NCBI GenBank assembly: GCA_022825595.1
Contig: JAJDWM010000308.1
Span: 1-34,648 of the forward strand
Reading direction: 5' to 3'
DNA: 34,648 nt
DNA from: Bryobacterales bacterium
Lineage (GTDB): Bacteria > Acidobacteriota > Terriglobia > Bryobacterales > UBA6623
Shown here: positions 9,405 through 17,722 of the stretch, in pieces
How positions within the stretch are numbered: position 1 is the first letter of the stretch
Layout of the letters: each line of letters opens with the position of its first letter
Made by a program: the position numbers and the translations under genes
The notes under the pieces: model-generated
Told to the model about the DNA's origin: nothing
What the model saw: the letters and a program-made list of their open reading frames with translations, nothing else
Databases searched by the model: none

Positions 9405-10384
9405 GCAGCATTCGGACAACCAGGAGCGGAGGAGCCGACCATATAGCACGAGCTTAAGCCGTGCGTCATCGAACTGCCGCACCACACCTGCGAGCTCAGC
9501 GTCGCCGAATTGGGGGCCGGAATCAGCGCGAATGCTCCATTCGAGGACTCGGTGAGGGCTGTTCTCCGGCCGATCAGGACTCACCATCTAATGCCTTGGA
9601 ATCGAAGTAGTGCTATGAGCGCTGCCACCAAGTCCGGGGCGGGCTCGCCGAGCTGTCGACCAACAACTGCGGCATTGCACTGATGCCGAGCCCCGGCAAG
9701 GGTTCGGCGAGCTGAGTGCTCTCTGAGCGGCTACGCTGAGTTCCGGCGCCGCCGTGGGCCGTCGGGCCATTTTGCTTGGCGGGCCGGTCACCTCATTACT
9801 ACTGGCCACACCGCTCGGCAGATGGCCCTCCGACTCAGGGGATGGCCCCTGGAAGGCCCCATCACCGGAGAACGCTGACGAGATCGACGACTCTGCGCCG
9901 TGCTGGATGACGCAGTTGGGCCCGGGTTTGGTCGTACGCCAAAGGACTGACTGGCTGGGCCGGGAAGGCAAGGGCCACTGGTCCGAGCGGGACGCTGCTG
10001 AGGTTCAGGCCCAGTCCGAAGAGTTCGGCCTTTGCTTCCACTCCTTGATGTTGCCGCTCGGCCGCCTCATAGACTGCATGATCGGAAGTGCGGACCTCCA
10101 CATCCGATCCACTTGCGCGAGTCTGGCCTCCGTCAGCGCGGCGGCAGGCCCCTTAATCGAGGGGCACTCGTCTTCGAACCTCGCTGTGCAGTGAGTCGCA
10201 AGCGCCCTTGCTGACCCTCGCACGGGCTTCCTTCCCCGGAGTTCCGAGAGGCGCGGAGGTCCCTCCTCTTAACGCTCTTCTGTCCGGGCAAGGCTTGCCA
10301 CGACCTGCGCACGCTCTGAGATGCGGATCCACTGAATCCGACGCCCACAGCGCTGTCTCCTCATTTCGTCCAGCGAAGAGTGCC
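9405..10384. other. Gene-free stretch of about 1 kb
   Basis: No convincing gene. Open frames on both strands (for example 9754-10194 on plus and 9588-9971 on minus) lack ribosome binding sites, domain motifs and a natural residue composition. A minus-strand piece near 9500-9580 reads ADSGPQFGDAEL, which recalls the DxGPxF stretch of integrase-core transposases, but nothing around it supports an insertion sequence. No tRNA-like or CRISPR-like structure was seen. Confidence 0.5.
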
Positions 10385-10411
10385 GCAGCGGGGCTGCGGC
10401 CGCCCCGCTGC
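10385..10411 (-). terminator. Strong hairpin just past TonB receptor 2
   Basis: Perfect 10-bp stem (GCAGCGGGGC / GCCCCGCTGC) with a 7-base loop, beginning 22 bp beyond the receptor's stop. On the minus strand it is followed by GGCACTCTT, not a T-run, so it may terminate weakly, need Rho, or protect the mRNA 3' end. Confidence 0.45.
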
Positions 10412-10433
10412 GAAACGGTCGTCAATCGTGCCG

Positions 10434-13400
10434 CTAGAAGATGAACTTCAATCCCAGTTGGAACTGTCGGGCACGCCGCTGCGTCGCCGTCACGACTCCG
10501 AAGTTGCTTCTACTGAGATTCTGTACCGGGATTGCGAAGTCCGCGTGGTTGAACGCGTTGAATGCCTCGGCCCGGAATTGCAGCTTCATGCCCTCCCGTC
10601 CAGGCAATGGAAAGTCGCGGAATAGGGACAGGTCGAAGTTCGTCACCCCATCAGAGCGCAAGGCGTGTCGGCCCGAGTTGCCAAACGTGAACGGTGCGGG
10701 TGCGCTGAATGCGTCTGTATTGAACCAGCGCGACGGAGTGGGATTGCTCAGGTGAGGCTCCCCGACCTGGTCGGCCCGCATGTAGCCGTTCCGATTGCGC
10801 GTGTTGGCAATGTCGCCACTGACGTTGATGTGGTACGGCCGCCCAGAATAGAGATTGGCGATGCCGTTAATCTGCCAGTTCCCCACGATGTAGTCGGCAA
10901 CCTTACTGCCGGTCGACTTCATTCCGGGACCTATCGGAATCCGGTAGACCCAGTTAAAGTTGAAGATGTGGGTCAGGTCGTGACCCGCCACGCCCTTGTC
11001 ACGGACGTGATCATACGGTGTCTGGGTGGAGCACCCCTCGACGTTGTACCAGCCGTCGCAGGCGAGGTTGATCGTCTTGGACCACGTGTAGTTCACCATG
11101 TAGGTGAAGGCGCGCGATCGCTTCGTCAACTGGAACTGGAAGGCGTTGTAGTTGGCCCTTCCAACGCTGCGCTGCCAGAATGTCGGCACGATGAACGGGT
11201 ACGGGCTACGGTCAGCCGGATCCCCGGGCCCCGGCGTCAGCGCCGTGTTGTAGAAGTGGTCGAGCGGCGCCCGGCGATTCGCTGATCCGACGTAATTCGT
11301 GGAGATCAGCGTGTCGTCCGTGAGCTGGTGCTGGAGGCCAAAGTTCCACTGCATCGAGTACTGGTTCTTAACGCTCGGGTCCGCGTACCATGCCACACGG
11401 TCGAACGGTGTCGGGCCCGGCAGCAGGCCGGCCGGGAAGGGGTTCTTTGCCGAGACCCCGGGGATCGGCCTTCCGCTCGTCGGTGTGTTCAGGTTGCCGG
11501 ACTGCTGCTGGCCGACGTCGGGCCAGGTGTGCCCTTGGGCCTGCATCATCTGGTTCATCCCGGCCCAGCTGTCATAGAAGATGCCACCTGACATTCGCAC
11601 CGCGGTCCGTTGACTCACCCGATAGGCGATTCCGACTCGCGGTTGCCAGTTGTCTGTCCAATCCTCGATCAGCCGCTGCGTGGGTGAAACGCGCACCTCA
11701 TCGGGCAAGCTGCCGTCCGGGGTCGGTATGCAAGGTGCCGCCTTGAGGGCGGCGCACGAGTCGGGCTGTGCCTGGATCACGTATAGGCCCCCATGGACGC
11801 GCTCGAAGTCCGGAGTCCCCGCAAAAATGCCCTTGTCGTCGTACGAGCCGACCCTCGGACTCCACGTCCGGTCGTAGCGCAAGCCGATGTTCATGGTCAG
11901 CTTGGGGGTGACCTTCCAGTTGTCCTGCAGGTAGAACCCTCCGATCGCGCCCCGGTGCAGGCGTTTGAAGAAATCCCGCCGTCCCGCGTTGTTTGGCACA
12001 TTGAGCAGCCATGAAGCAAGCGGACTACCACCGGTGTTGGTCTGAGGATCCGCCGTATTGGCCGGTACGAACTGGACGTTGTGGTCGTTCGTGATGCCAA
12101 AGTGCCGATTCGTGCTGTACTCGGCACCAAACTTCAGTTGGTGGTTACCCATGATCTTGGTGAAGTTCCCTTTGTACGAGTAGATGTCGGACGTGCGGTT
12201 GTTTGCGACTCGCTCTCCCCCGCTGAAGAACTGGCCAACGTTGACGCTCGGTGTCAGAGCGAGGTCGCTCCTGAAGCTACAGCAGAACAGCGGCTCAAAG
12301 CCGAAGCTCGTGGGATCCACGTCACTCGCGAACTCGCTGCCCGTGTCGCGGTTGATGAGCGTCCGACCGAACTGGAACTGAAGGATGCTGGTCGGGCTGA
12401 ACGTGTGGACCCAGCTGGCCCCAATATTCAATGTCCGGACATTGACGAGGCTACCCAGCCCCTGCCGCCCTGCGGATCCCGTCTGGCCGAGGTCCGACCA
12501 GCTCATGCGTCCCCATACCATGTCCCGCGCACTGAAATTGTGATCCCCGCGGACGTTGAACTCGTCTTGGTCCAGGGATGAGTTCGTCGTGTCGAGTTGG
12601 TTGCGGTCGGCAACGCCCGTAGCGATGGGCTTGGGGATCGTTGTCTGGGCGTAATTGACGAATCCGGCATCGAGCCGGGATTGCGGGATCATGTTGTTTG
12701 CGAACGGGTCACGCACGAAAGTACCCGTCGCGGCGTCCTCGCGGGTGGACTGCGGGTCGTAGATTTGGGCCGGCCAGTCGCTGTGGTCTCCGGCCAAGTT
12801 CGCGTCCGTCGGAACGCGGTAGAGGCGGTTTGCAGGTGTCCGTCTCTTGAAGCCCTGCCAGGCGAAGAAATAGAACGTCTTGTTCCGGACGGCCGGGCCT
12901 CCGACGGTGGCTCCATACATGTTCTGCGAGAGAGGCACCACGTTCCTGCGGAAAAAGTTCCTGGCGTCGAAGTTGTCATTGCGCATGAATTCCCACAGCG
13001 TGCCGTGCACTTGGTTGGTGCCCGACTTGGTGACAACGTTGACGATGCCACCCGTTCCCTGTCCGAACTCCGCTTGGTCGTTATGGGTCTGAACCTTGAA
13101 TTCTTGGATCGCGTCGATGATCGGTGGCGTGGCGTAGGTGCTGACCATCGAGCCGTGGTTGATCACCCCGTCGGTGAGGAAGAAGTTGCTCCGATTGCTC
13201 TGGCCGTTCATCGCCGGAAACGCGAACTCGCCGATGGCCGAACTGCCAAAGCCTCCCCGGTTCTGAGAAGTGCTAATTGGTGACGCGCCCGGGGTGAGGG
13301 TCAGCAGCTGGGTAAAGTTCCGACCGTTGAGGGGCAGGTCAACCACTTGGTTCTCGGCCATGACAGACCCCAGTTCGGCAGTCGAGCTCTGCACCTCGGC

Positions 13401-13790
13401 ACCGACAGCCTCCACAGTCACAGTCTCCGCCACGGCGCCAATCTCAAGGGCGAAGTCAAGGGTCGCGGTTTGGTTCACCGCGAGCGTGAACGGCTGGAGC
13501 GAGCTGGTGCGGAATCCGTCCTTGCTCGCCGACAAAATGTAAGTCCCAGGCGTGATGCTGACGAACGTGTATACGCCGACCGAGTTGCTCGCGCTGCGAC
13601 GCTCAACCCCGGTCTCGACGTTCTGTAGGACTAGGTCGGACTCGGGCACGACCGCGCCGGTTGCGTCCCGTACAGTGCCGTTGACAGTGGCAGTAGATAC
13701 TTGGGCCCACAAGTGGCTGGGCGCTACCAGCAAGCACGCCATTCCGAGGGCCAGAGCGATTCCGATTCCCAATGTAAAATGCGATTTCAT
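10434..13790 (-). CDS. TonB-dependent receptor 2 (Oar-type)
   Basis: 1,118-residue outer-membrane receptor of the same subfamily as receptor 1. A signal peptide covers about 1-30 (ending HLWAQ), followed by a carboxypeptidase-regulatory-like domain at about 34-120 (TVNGTVRDATGAVVPESDLV). The plug has VVDLPLNGRNFTQLL, TPGASP and FFLTDGVINHG, and the barrel ends in LKFIF. The ATG at 13790 follows a purine-rich ribosome binding site (GGGGAAGGAAG). A consensus-like promoter lies at 13895-13923, giving a leader of about 100 bases, and a 24-bp perfect palindrome lies upstream of that. The gene is followed by a hairpin and diverges from the TPR gene at 14782. Its similarity to receptor 1 points to duplication and then separate substrate choice. 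Confidence 0.95.
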   Translation of the reverse strand: MKSHFTLGIGIALALGMACLLVAPSHLWAQVSTATVNGTVRDATGAVVPESDLVLQNVETGVERRSASNSVGVYTFVSITPGTYILSASKDGFRTSSLQPFTLAVNQTATLDFALEIGAVAETVTVEAVGAEVQSSTAELGSVMAENQVVDLPLNGRNFTQLLTLTPGASPISTSQNRGGFGSSAIGEFAFPAMNGQSNRSNFFLTDGVINHGSMVSTYATPPIIDAIQEFKVQTHNDQAEFGQGTGGIVNVVTKSGTNQVHGTLWEFMRNDNFDARNFFRRNVVPLSQNMYGATVGGPAVRNKTFYFFAWQGFKRRTPANRLYRVPTDANLAGDHSDWPAQIYDPQSTREDAATGTFVRDPFANNMIPQSRLDAGFVNYAQTTIPKPIATGVADRNQLDTTNSSLDQDEFNVRGDHNFSARDMVWGRMSWSDLGQTGSAGRQGLGSLVNVRTLNIGASWVHTFSPTSILQFQFGRTLINRDTGSEFASDVDPTSFGFEPLFCCSFRSDLALTPSVNVGQFFSGGERVANNRTSDIYSYKGNFTKIMGNHQLKFGAEYSTNRHFGITNDHNVQFVPANTADPQTNTGGSPLASWLLNVPNNAGRRDFFKRLHRGAIGGFYLQDNWKVTPKLTMNIGLRYDRTWSPRVGSYDDKGIFAGTPDFERVHGGLYVIQAQPDSCAALKAAPCIPTPDGSLPDEVRVSPTQRLIEDWTDNWQPRVGIAYRVSQRTAVRMSGGIFYDSWAGMNQMMQAQGHTWPDVGQQQSGNLNTPTSGRPIPGVSAKNPFPAGLLPGPTPFDRVAWYADPSVKNQYSMQWNFGLQHQLTDDTLISTNYVGSANRRAPLDHFYNTALTPGPGDPADRSPYPFIVPTFWQRSVGRANYNAFQFQLTKRSRAFTYMVNYTWSKTINLACDGWYNVEGCSTQTPYDHVRDKGVAGHDLTHIFNFNWVYRIPIGPGMKSTGSKVADYIVGNWQINGIANLYSGRPYHINVSGDIANTRNRNGYMRADQVGEPHLSNPTPSRWFNTDAFSAPAPFTFGNSGRHALRSDGVTNFDLSLFRDFPLPGREGMKLQFRAEAFNAFNHADFAIPVQNLSRSNFGVVTATQRRARQFQLGLKFIF

Positions 13791-13894
13791 GTATTCTTCC
13801 TTCCCCGATCGAGGTCTGCCGAACCCGGGGTGTGACTCGGTTCTAGACTGGGCGACCTTCGCCTGCCGACCCCGTGCTGCCCTCGGGCGGACCC

Positions 13895-13923
13895 AGTGTA
13901 CAGACGCCCTCCGGTACTGTCAA
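13895..13923 (-). promoter_or_regulatory. Sigma70-type promoter for TonB receptor 2
   Basis: On the minus strand TTGACA (13923-13918) and TACACT (13900-13895) are separated by exactly 17 bases, upstream of the receptor start at 13790. This is close to the sigma70 consensus, and nothing else in the leader competes with it. Confidence 0.6.
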
Positions 13924-13976
13924 TCGTGTTTGACGGGTGCTACGACGTGAATTGGACTGAAGGGCCAGACGGCAGG

Positions 13977-14000
13977 TGCAGGCCGATGCATCGGCCTGCA
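13977..14000. promoter_or_regulatory. 24-bp perfect palindrome, possible operator
   Basis: The half-site TGCAGGCCGATG is followed immediately by its exact reverse complement, with no spacer. It lies 54 bp upstream of the -35 box of receptor 2, in the region between that gene and the divergent TPR gene. The symmetry suits a dimeric regulator; it could also be a cruciform or a restriction/methylation hot spot. Confidence 0.5.
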
Positions 14001-14117
14001 GACAGTTGGCCGGGTTGTTGTCAGAGCGCTCGGAGTGGTCTCGTCGTCAGCGTTCAGCTCCGATCACTGAGAGCTCCAGGTTCCCTCGGTAGAACAGCTC
14101 TTCTGATTGCGTGAGCA

Positions 14118-14600
14118 TCATCGGAAGAACCGCGGAAATGTAAAGCCCAGCAGTGTGGATCTCGCCGCCCGCCGTGACCAGTTGCCCGGGAACGTCGTCA
14201 CCATCGGAGGCCTGTGTCCCAGCCCTTGGTGACGAACTATCGCCACTGCAGCAAGCCCTCCCCGCGGTACTATCCCTGTGAGCTGCTCACCCGCTCGGTT
14301 GGGTGCGAGACCTGTACGGTTCGCATCCCTGAATCGCAACTGTCGCAAGCGCGTGCGCAAGCCGAAGAATGCCAAGTCTGAGACGGTTCCGTCGCGGACC
14401 TCACCGAGGCCAGAGCCGAAGTTTGTCAGCTCTGCATCTGGGATCACCCTCGCCCGTGGCGCCATCGATGGTGCCCGCGATCCACTTGGACGAGGTCTGC
14501 GCTTGCAATGAGACCGATCCCGAGACCACCACCACGGCGATCGCAATGGCTGCAAATCAGGGAACAATGGCCAACCAGAGCCGGAGTAAAGGGCCGAACC
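14118..14600 (-). other. Possible decayed exported-protein gene
   Basis: On the minus strand 14550-14498 reads AIAIAVVVVSGSVSLQAQ, a convincing signal-peptide core with an AQ end, but its frame soon stops. A neighbouring frame then continues to 14118 with protein-like sequence (PDAELTNFGSGLGEVRDG, LRQLRFRDANRTGLAPN). This may be a frameshifted remnant of a small exported protein. No family was recognised and no start codon is obvious. The remaining parts of the 13.8-14.78 kb gap, apart from the promoter and palindrome, show nothing clear. Confidence 0.2.
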
Positions 14601-14781
14601 TCTCATGGACTTACCCGAGAATCAAGGCCAACCGCTGGGCCGCGGAGATCGCAATGGTCCGGATGGGCAAGGCCTGTGCGCGCCCGGCGAATCGGTCCGA
14701 AACCCCTGAGAATCGGATGATCGGATGTAGGATATCTGGTGAGCCGTCAATCGGCTGGATCCGCTAGCCGGACTCGTGCAT

Positions 14782-17361
14782 ATGCCGAAGGCAAGGGGCA
14801 CATGGACAGGAAACGTCTATTGGGGCCTGCCGACACTGGCGATCTGCTTCGGAATCAACTCACTGGGCCAGCTTCCGGCGGGCTGCGAGCCGCCTCCAGG
14901 TGCGCGCGAGGCCATGCGCCAAGAGATCTCGGCAGACCTGCTCAACGCCCTTGGAGCCTATTTTGCCCAGCAGGGACAGCCAGCTTGCGCGGTAGCGGCA
15001 TTTCGGGGCGCATTGCGCCTCGACTCGGAGTCTGACGAGACACAGTTCAACCTCGGGCTTGCACTGATCCAGAGCGGAGACCCTCGCGCGGCGACGAACC
15101 ATCTTCAGGAGCTCACTAGGCGATCACCCGGCTTTTTCCAAGGCAGGATGGCCTATGGCACTGCCCTCGCCGAGCTGGGTCAGTTCGAGGCTGCCGCGGA
15201 CGAGTTCGAGTCGGCCCAGAGGCTAGATCCGCAGTCGGTCGATGTCGCGGCCGCACTCGCGGACGCATTGCGGGCTGCAGGTAGGCCGGAGGCCGCGATC
15301 CCCCACCTGCGCAAGGTGGCGGAGTTCCGACCGTACGACTTGGACCTCCAGTTGAATCTAGGCGTCGCCTACGCCGAAGCAGGGCTCCTCGACCGGGCCA
15401 CCGAGGTGCTCGAAGGCGCGACGAGAATGCACTCGCGGGCCGCCGTTGCCCACTTCAACCTCGGCACTTTCTATGCGCGTCAGCAACGCTACGAAGCTGC
15501 CGAGCGGTCGTTGCTGGCGGCACTTGAGATTGAACCGGGCAACGAGCCGGCCCGTCTGGCGCTCGCAAAGGTGCTGGTCCGTTTGCACAGGTACGAAGAG
15601 GCACTGGACAACGCCACACAATACCTTGCGAACCGTCCCCGGCCCTTCGAGGAATTCGATGCCCGCCACGTCGAAGGCGTCGCCCTACGGCAACTGGGTC
15701 GGCTGCAAGAAGCGGAGCGGGCGCTGAAGAGGGCCAATGATCTCAATCCCGACCACGCCGACGTTCGGTACAACCTCGGCTTCGTGTTGTTGCGGCGCGG
15801 TGAACTGGAAACGGCCCGCCTACACCTGGAGAAGGCGAAGGAACTGAACCCGGACAATTCAGACATCCGGTTTCAACTTGCCAACGCCCTGCGGCGGTTG
15901 AGGGAGAACGAGGCGGCCAAACTCGAATTCGAGGAGTTCGAGCGGCAAAAGCAGTCCGGCCAGCACCAGAACGAAGCGTCGATGATCGCAAACCAGGCGA
16001 ATGAGCGGCTCCATCTGGGCGATGCGCGGGGCGCAGCGGAGCTCTACCAAGAGGCGCTAGACTTGGGCGGCGGCACGGCGGAAGTCTACTACAACCTTTC
16101 GCTTGCCTTGGGCCAGATCGGTCGCAGCGATGAGAAGCGAACCGCGTTGGAGCAGGCGATCGCGCTCAAGCCGGACATGTACCAGGCACACAACGACTTG
16201 GGCCTGGAGTATCTGGGAACCGGACACATCCCAGAGGCCCGGACCGCATTCGCCAAGGCATTGGACCTGAATCCCGACTTCGCCGAGGCGGCCAACAATC
16301 TCGGCTTCCTGGTGGCCCAGCAGCGTCATCTGGACGACGCAGTCGAGCTCTTCAGGAGGGCGATCACCCTCAAGGAGGACTACGCGAGGGCATACCTCAA
16401 CTTGGGCCTTGTGATGGCCGATCAAGGCAAGCTCGCCGATGCCGAGAGCACGATCAGGACGGCCTTGGCATTGGCTCCTGAGGATGCGCGGATCCGGACA
16501 TCGCTCGGAATGGCGCTGGCGCGATTGGGGCGCTCCGGTGAAGCGATCGAAACATTTCGGGCGGTCGTCGCGAGCACTCCGAACTCCGCCGAGGCTCACA
16601 TGAACTTAGGCATCGCGCTGGCCGACCAGTACGACCTCGAGGCGGCGTTGGCGTCCTTCGCAACGGCGGTGGATCTGGCTCCGACATCTCCGTCGGCACG
16701 CTACAACAAGGGCCGAGTGCTCTACGACCTTGGCCGACACGACGAGGCCCGCCGAGACCTTGAACTCGCTGGCGCCATATCCGAGGCCATGTACCTGCTG
16801 GCGTTGATCGAGAAACAACGGGGAAGCCAAGAGCGGTCTCGCGAGTTGCTGATCCGCTTGGTGGAGGCGGATCCCCGAGATGCCGACGCGCTCTACCAGC
16901 TAGGCCTCAACTATTCGCGATCCGGAGATCCTGCGACTGCGGCGCAGTATTGGGAGAGAGCGGTTGCGGTTGACCAGAACCACGGACAAGCTCTCTACAA
17001 TCTGGCTCGAGCCCTGCGGCATGTGGATCCGGAAGAGGCCCAGAAGTACGAGGCAAGATTCCGCCGGCACCGGGAGGAGCGACGTATCACCGACCAAGTT
17101 GAGACGCTCGGGAACTTCGCGTTGGCATCCGCCAACGCACGGGACTGGCCTCAGGCAATCGAGCAACTTCGGGAGGCGATCGAGATGTGTGGCAAGTGCC
17201 CGAGCCGGGCCGTTCTACACAAGAATCTTGGCCTCATCTATGCGCGCTCAGGGGAATTGGAACGGGCCGAATCCGCACTCCGGTCGGCGTCCGAGATGCT
17301 CCCCGATGATACGGACATCGAGAGATCCCTAGAGCTGATCAGCGGCTATCGGCAGCAGTGA
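14782..17361 (+). CDS. Large exported TPR-repeat protein
   Basis: 859 residues from ATG at 14782; a GTG two codons earlier is the alternative, but CCGGA spacing favours the ATG. The N-terminus has a hydrophobic, signal-like stretch (LPTLAICFGINSLGQLPAGC). It is followed by about twenty TPR units through residue 850, such as SDETQFNLGLALIQSGDPRA, HADVRYNLGFVLLRRGELET and ARAYLNLGLVMADQGKLADA. TPR solenoids mediate protein-protein contacts, here presumably in the periplasm. The C-terminal part carries MCGKCPSR, a Cys-Gly-x-Cys-Pro motif also present in the interrupted TPR gene at 2112-4028, to which this protein is colinear. It diverges from TonB receptor 2 and lies 361 bp before the cytochrome operon on the same strand. 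The lipobox-like PAGC is not a good match for a lipoprotein. Confidence 0.9.
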   Translation: MPKARGTWTGNVYWGLPTLAICFGINSLGQLPAGCEPPPGAREAMRQEISADLLNALGAYFAQQGQPACAVAAFRGALRLDSESDETQFNLGLALIQSGDPRAATNHLQELTRRSPGFFQGRMAYGTALAELGQFEAAADEFESAQRLDPQSVDVAAALADALRAAGRPEAAIPHLRKVAEFRPYDLDLQLNLGVAYAEAGLLDRATEVLEGATRMHSRAAVAHFNLGTFYARQQRYEAAERSLLAALEIEPGNEPARLALAKVLVRLHRYEEALDNATQYLANRPRPFEEFDARHVEGVALRQLGRLQEAERALKRANDLNPDHADVRYNLGFVLLRRGELETARLHLEKAKELNPDNSDIRFQLANALRRLRENEAAKLEFEEFERQKQSGQHQNEASMIANQANERLHLGDARGAAELYQEALDLGGGTAEVYYNLSLALGQIGRSDEKRTALEQAIALKPDMYQAHNDLGLEYLGTGHIPEARTAFAKALDLNPDFAEAANNLGFLVAQQRHLDDAVELFRRAITLKEDYARAYLNLGLVMADQGKLADAESTIRTALALAPEDARIRTSLGMALARLGRSGEAIETFRAVVASTPNSAEAHMNLGIALADQYDLEAALASFATAVDLAPTSPSARYNKGRVLYDLGRHDEARRDLELAGAISEAMYLLALIEKQRGSQERSRELLIRLVEADPRDADALYQLGLNYSRSGDPATAAQYWERAVAVDQNHGQALYNLARALRHVDPEEAQKYEARFRRHREERRITDQVETLGNFALASANARDWPQAIEQLREAIEMCGKCPSRAVLHKNLGLIYARSGELERAESALRSASEMLPDDTDIERSLELISGYRQQ

Positions 17362-17665
17362 GACTCGGCGTGTGAGGAGCAGTCTCGCTTCCGCCAAGAC
17401 ATAGGGCCTATCGAGCCGTCGGATGGCTCGGGACAATCGCCTGAGCCCTGCACGGCACCGGAAGTGCTTCGAGGGTTTTCGCGACGATGGCGGAGACTAT
17501 CTCTCCAACAGGGCTTCCGGGCGCATTCTGGGTTGGGTGATGGCGGGGCCGCGACGAGCGTTGTGGGCTGGCCTCTTGGCATTGAGACCACTGCAGAGCC
17601 TGTCCGCGGTGGGAGGTGCTTGGCTAGGGGCGAGCCCGTTGGAGGTGTGGACGCCAGCGCGTTCC
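17362..17665. other. Gap between TPR gene and cytochrome operon
   Basis: The frame of the downstream cytochrome stays open back to 17423, but the extra 100 codons have no cytochrome-family features, and a promoter-like sequence lies inside them. Taken here as non-coding leader or intergenic DNA; no other gene or RNA structure was seen. Confidence 0.5.
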
Positions 17666-17694
17666 TTGCAGCCTCCTAGGCTCTTTGGTACGCT
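17666..17694 (+). promoter_or_regulatory. Possible promoter of the cytochrome operon
   Basis: TTGCAG (17666-17671) and TACGCT (17689-17694) are 17 bases apart, 28 bp before the GTG chosen as the operon's first start. This supports the shorter gene model. The boxes are only moderate matches to the sigma70 consensus. Confidence 0.35.
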
Positions 17695-17722
17695 CGGGGC
17701 GCTCACGGAGCAACGGCTATAC

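Noticed and set aside
9387-9587. Minus-strand ORF with ADSGPQFG resembling an integrase-core transposase
   Set aside because: Only one short motif-like stretch matches; the remaining catalytic residues, terminal inverted repeats and target-site duplications are missing.
9754-10194. 146-codon plus-strand ORF in the 1-kb gap
   Set aside because: No ribosome binding site, domain or natural composition; equally long open frames occur on the opposite strand.
17423-17722. 100-codon N-terminal extension of the cytochrome gene
   Set aside because: The signal peptide begins only after 17723, a promoter-like sequence lies within the extension, and family members start near the later GTG.
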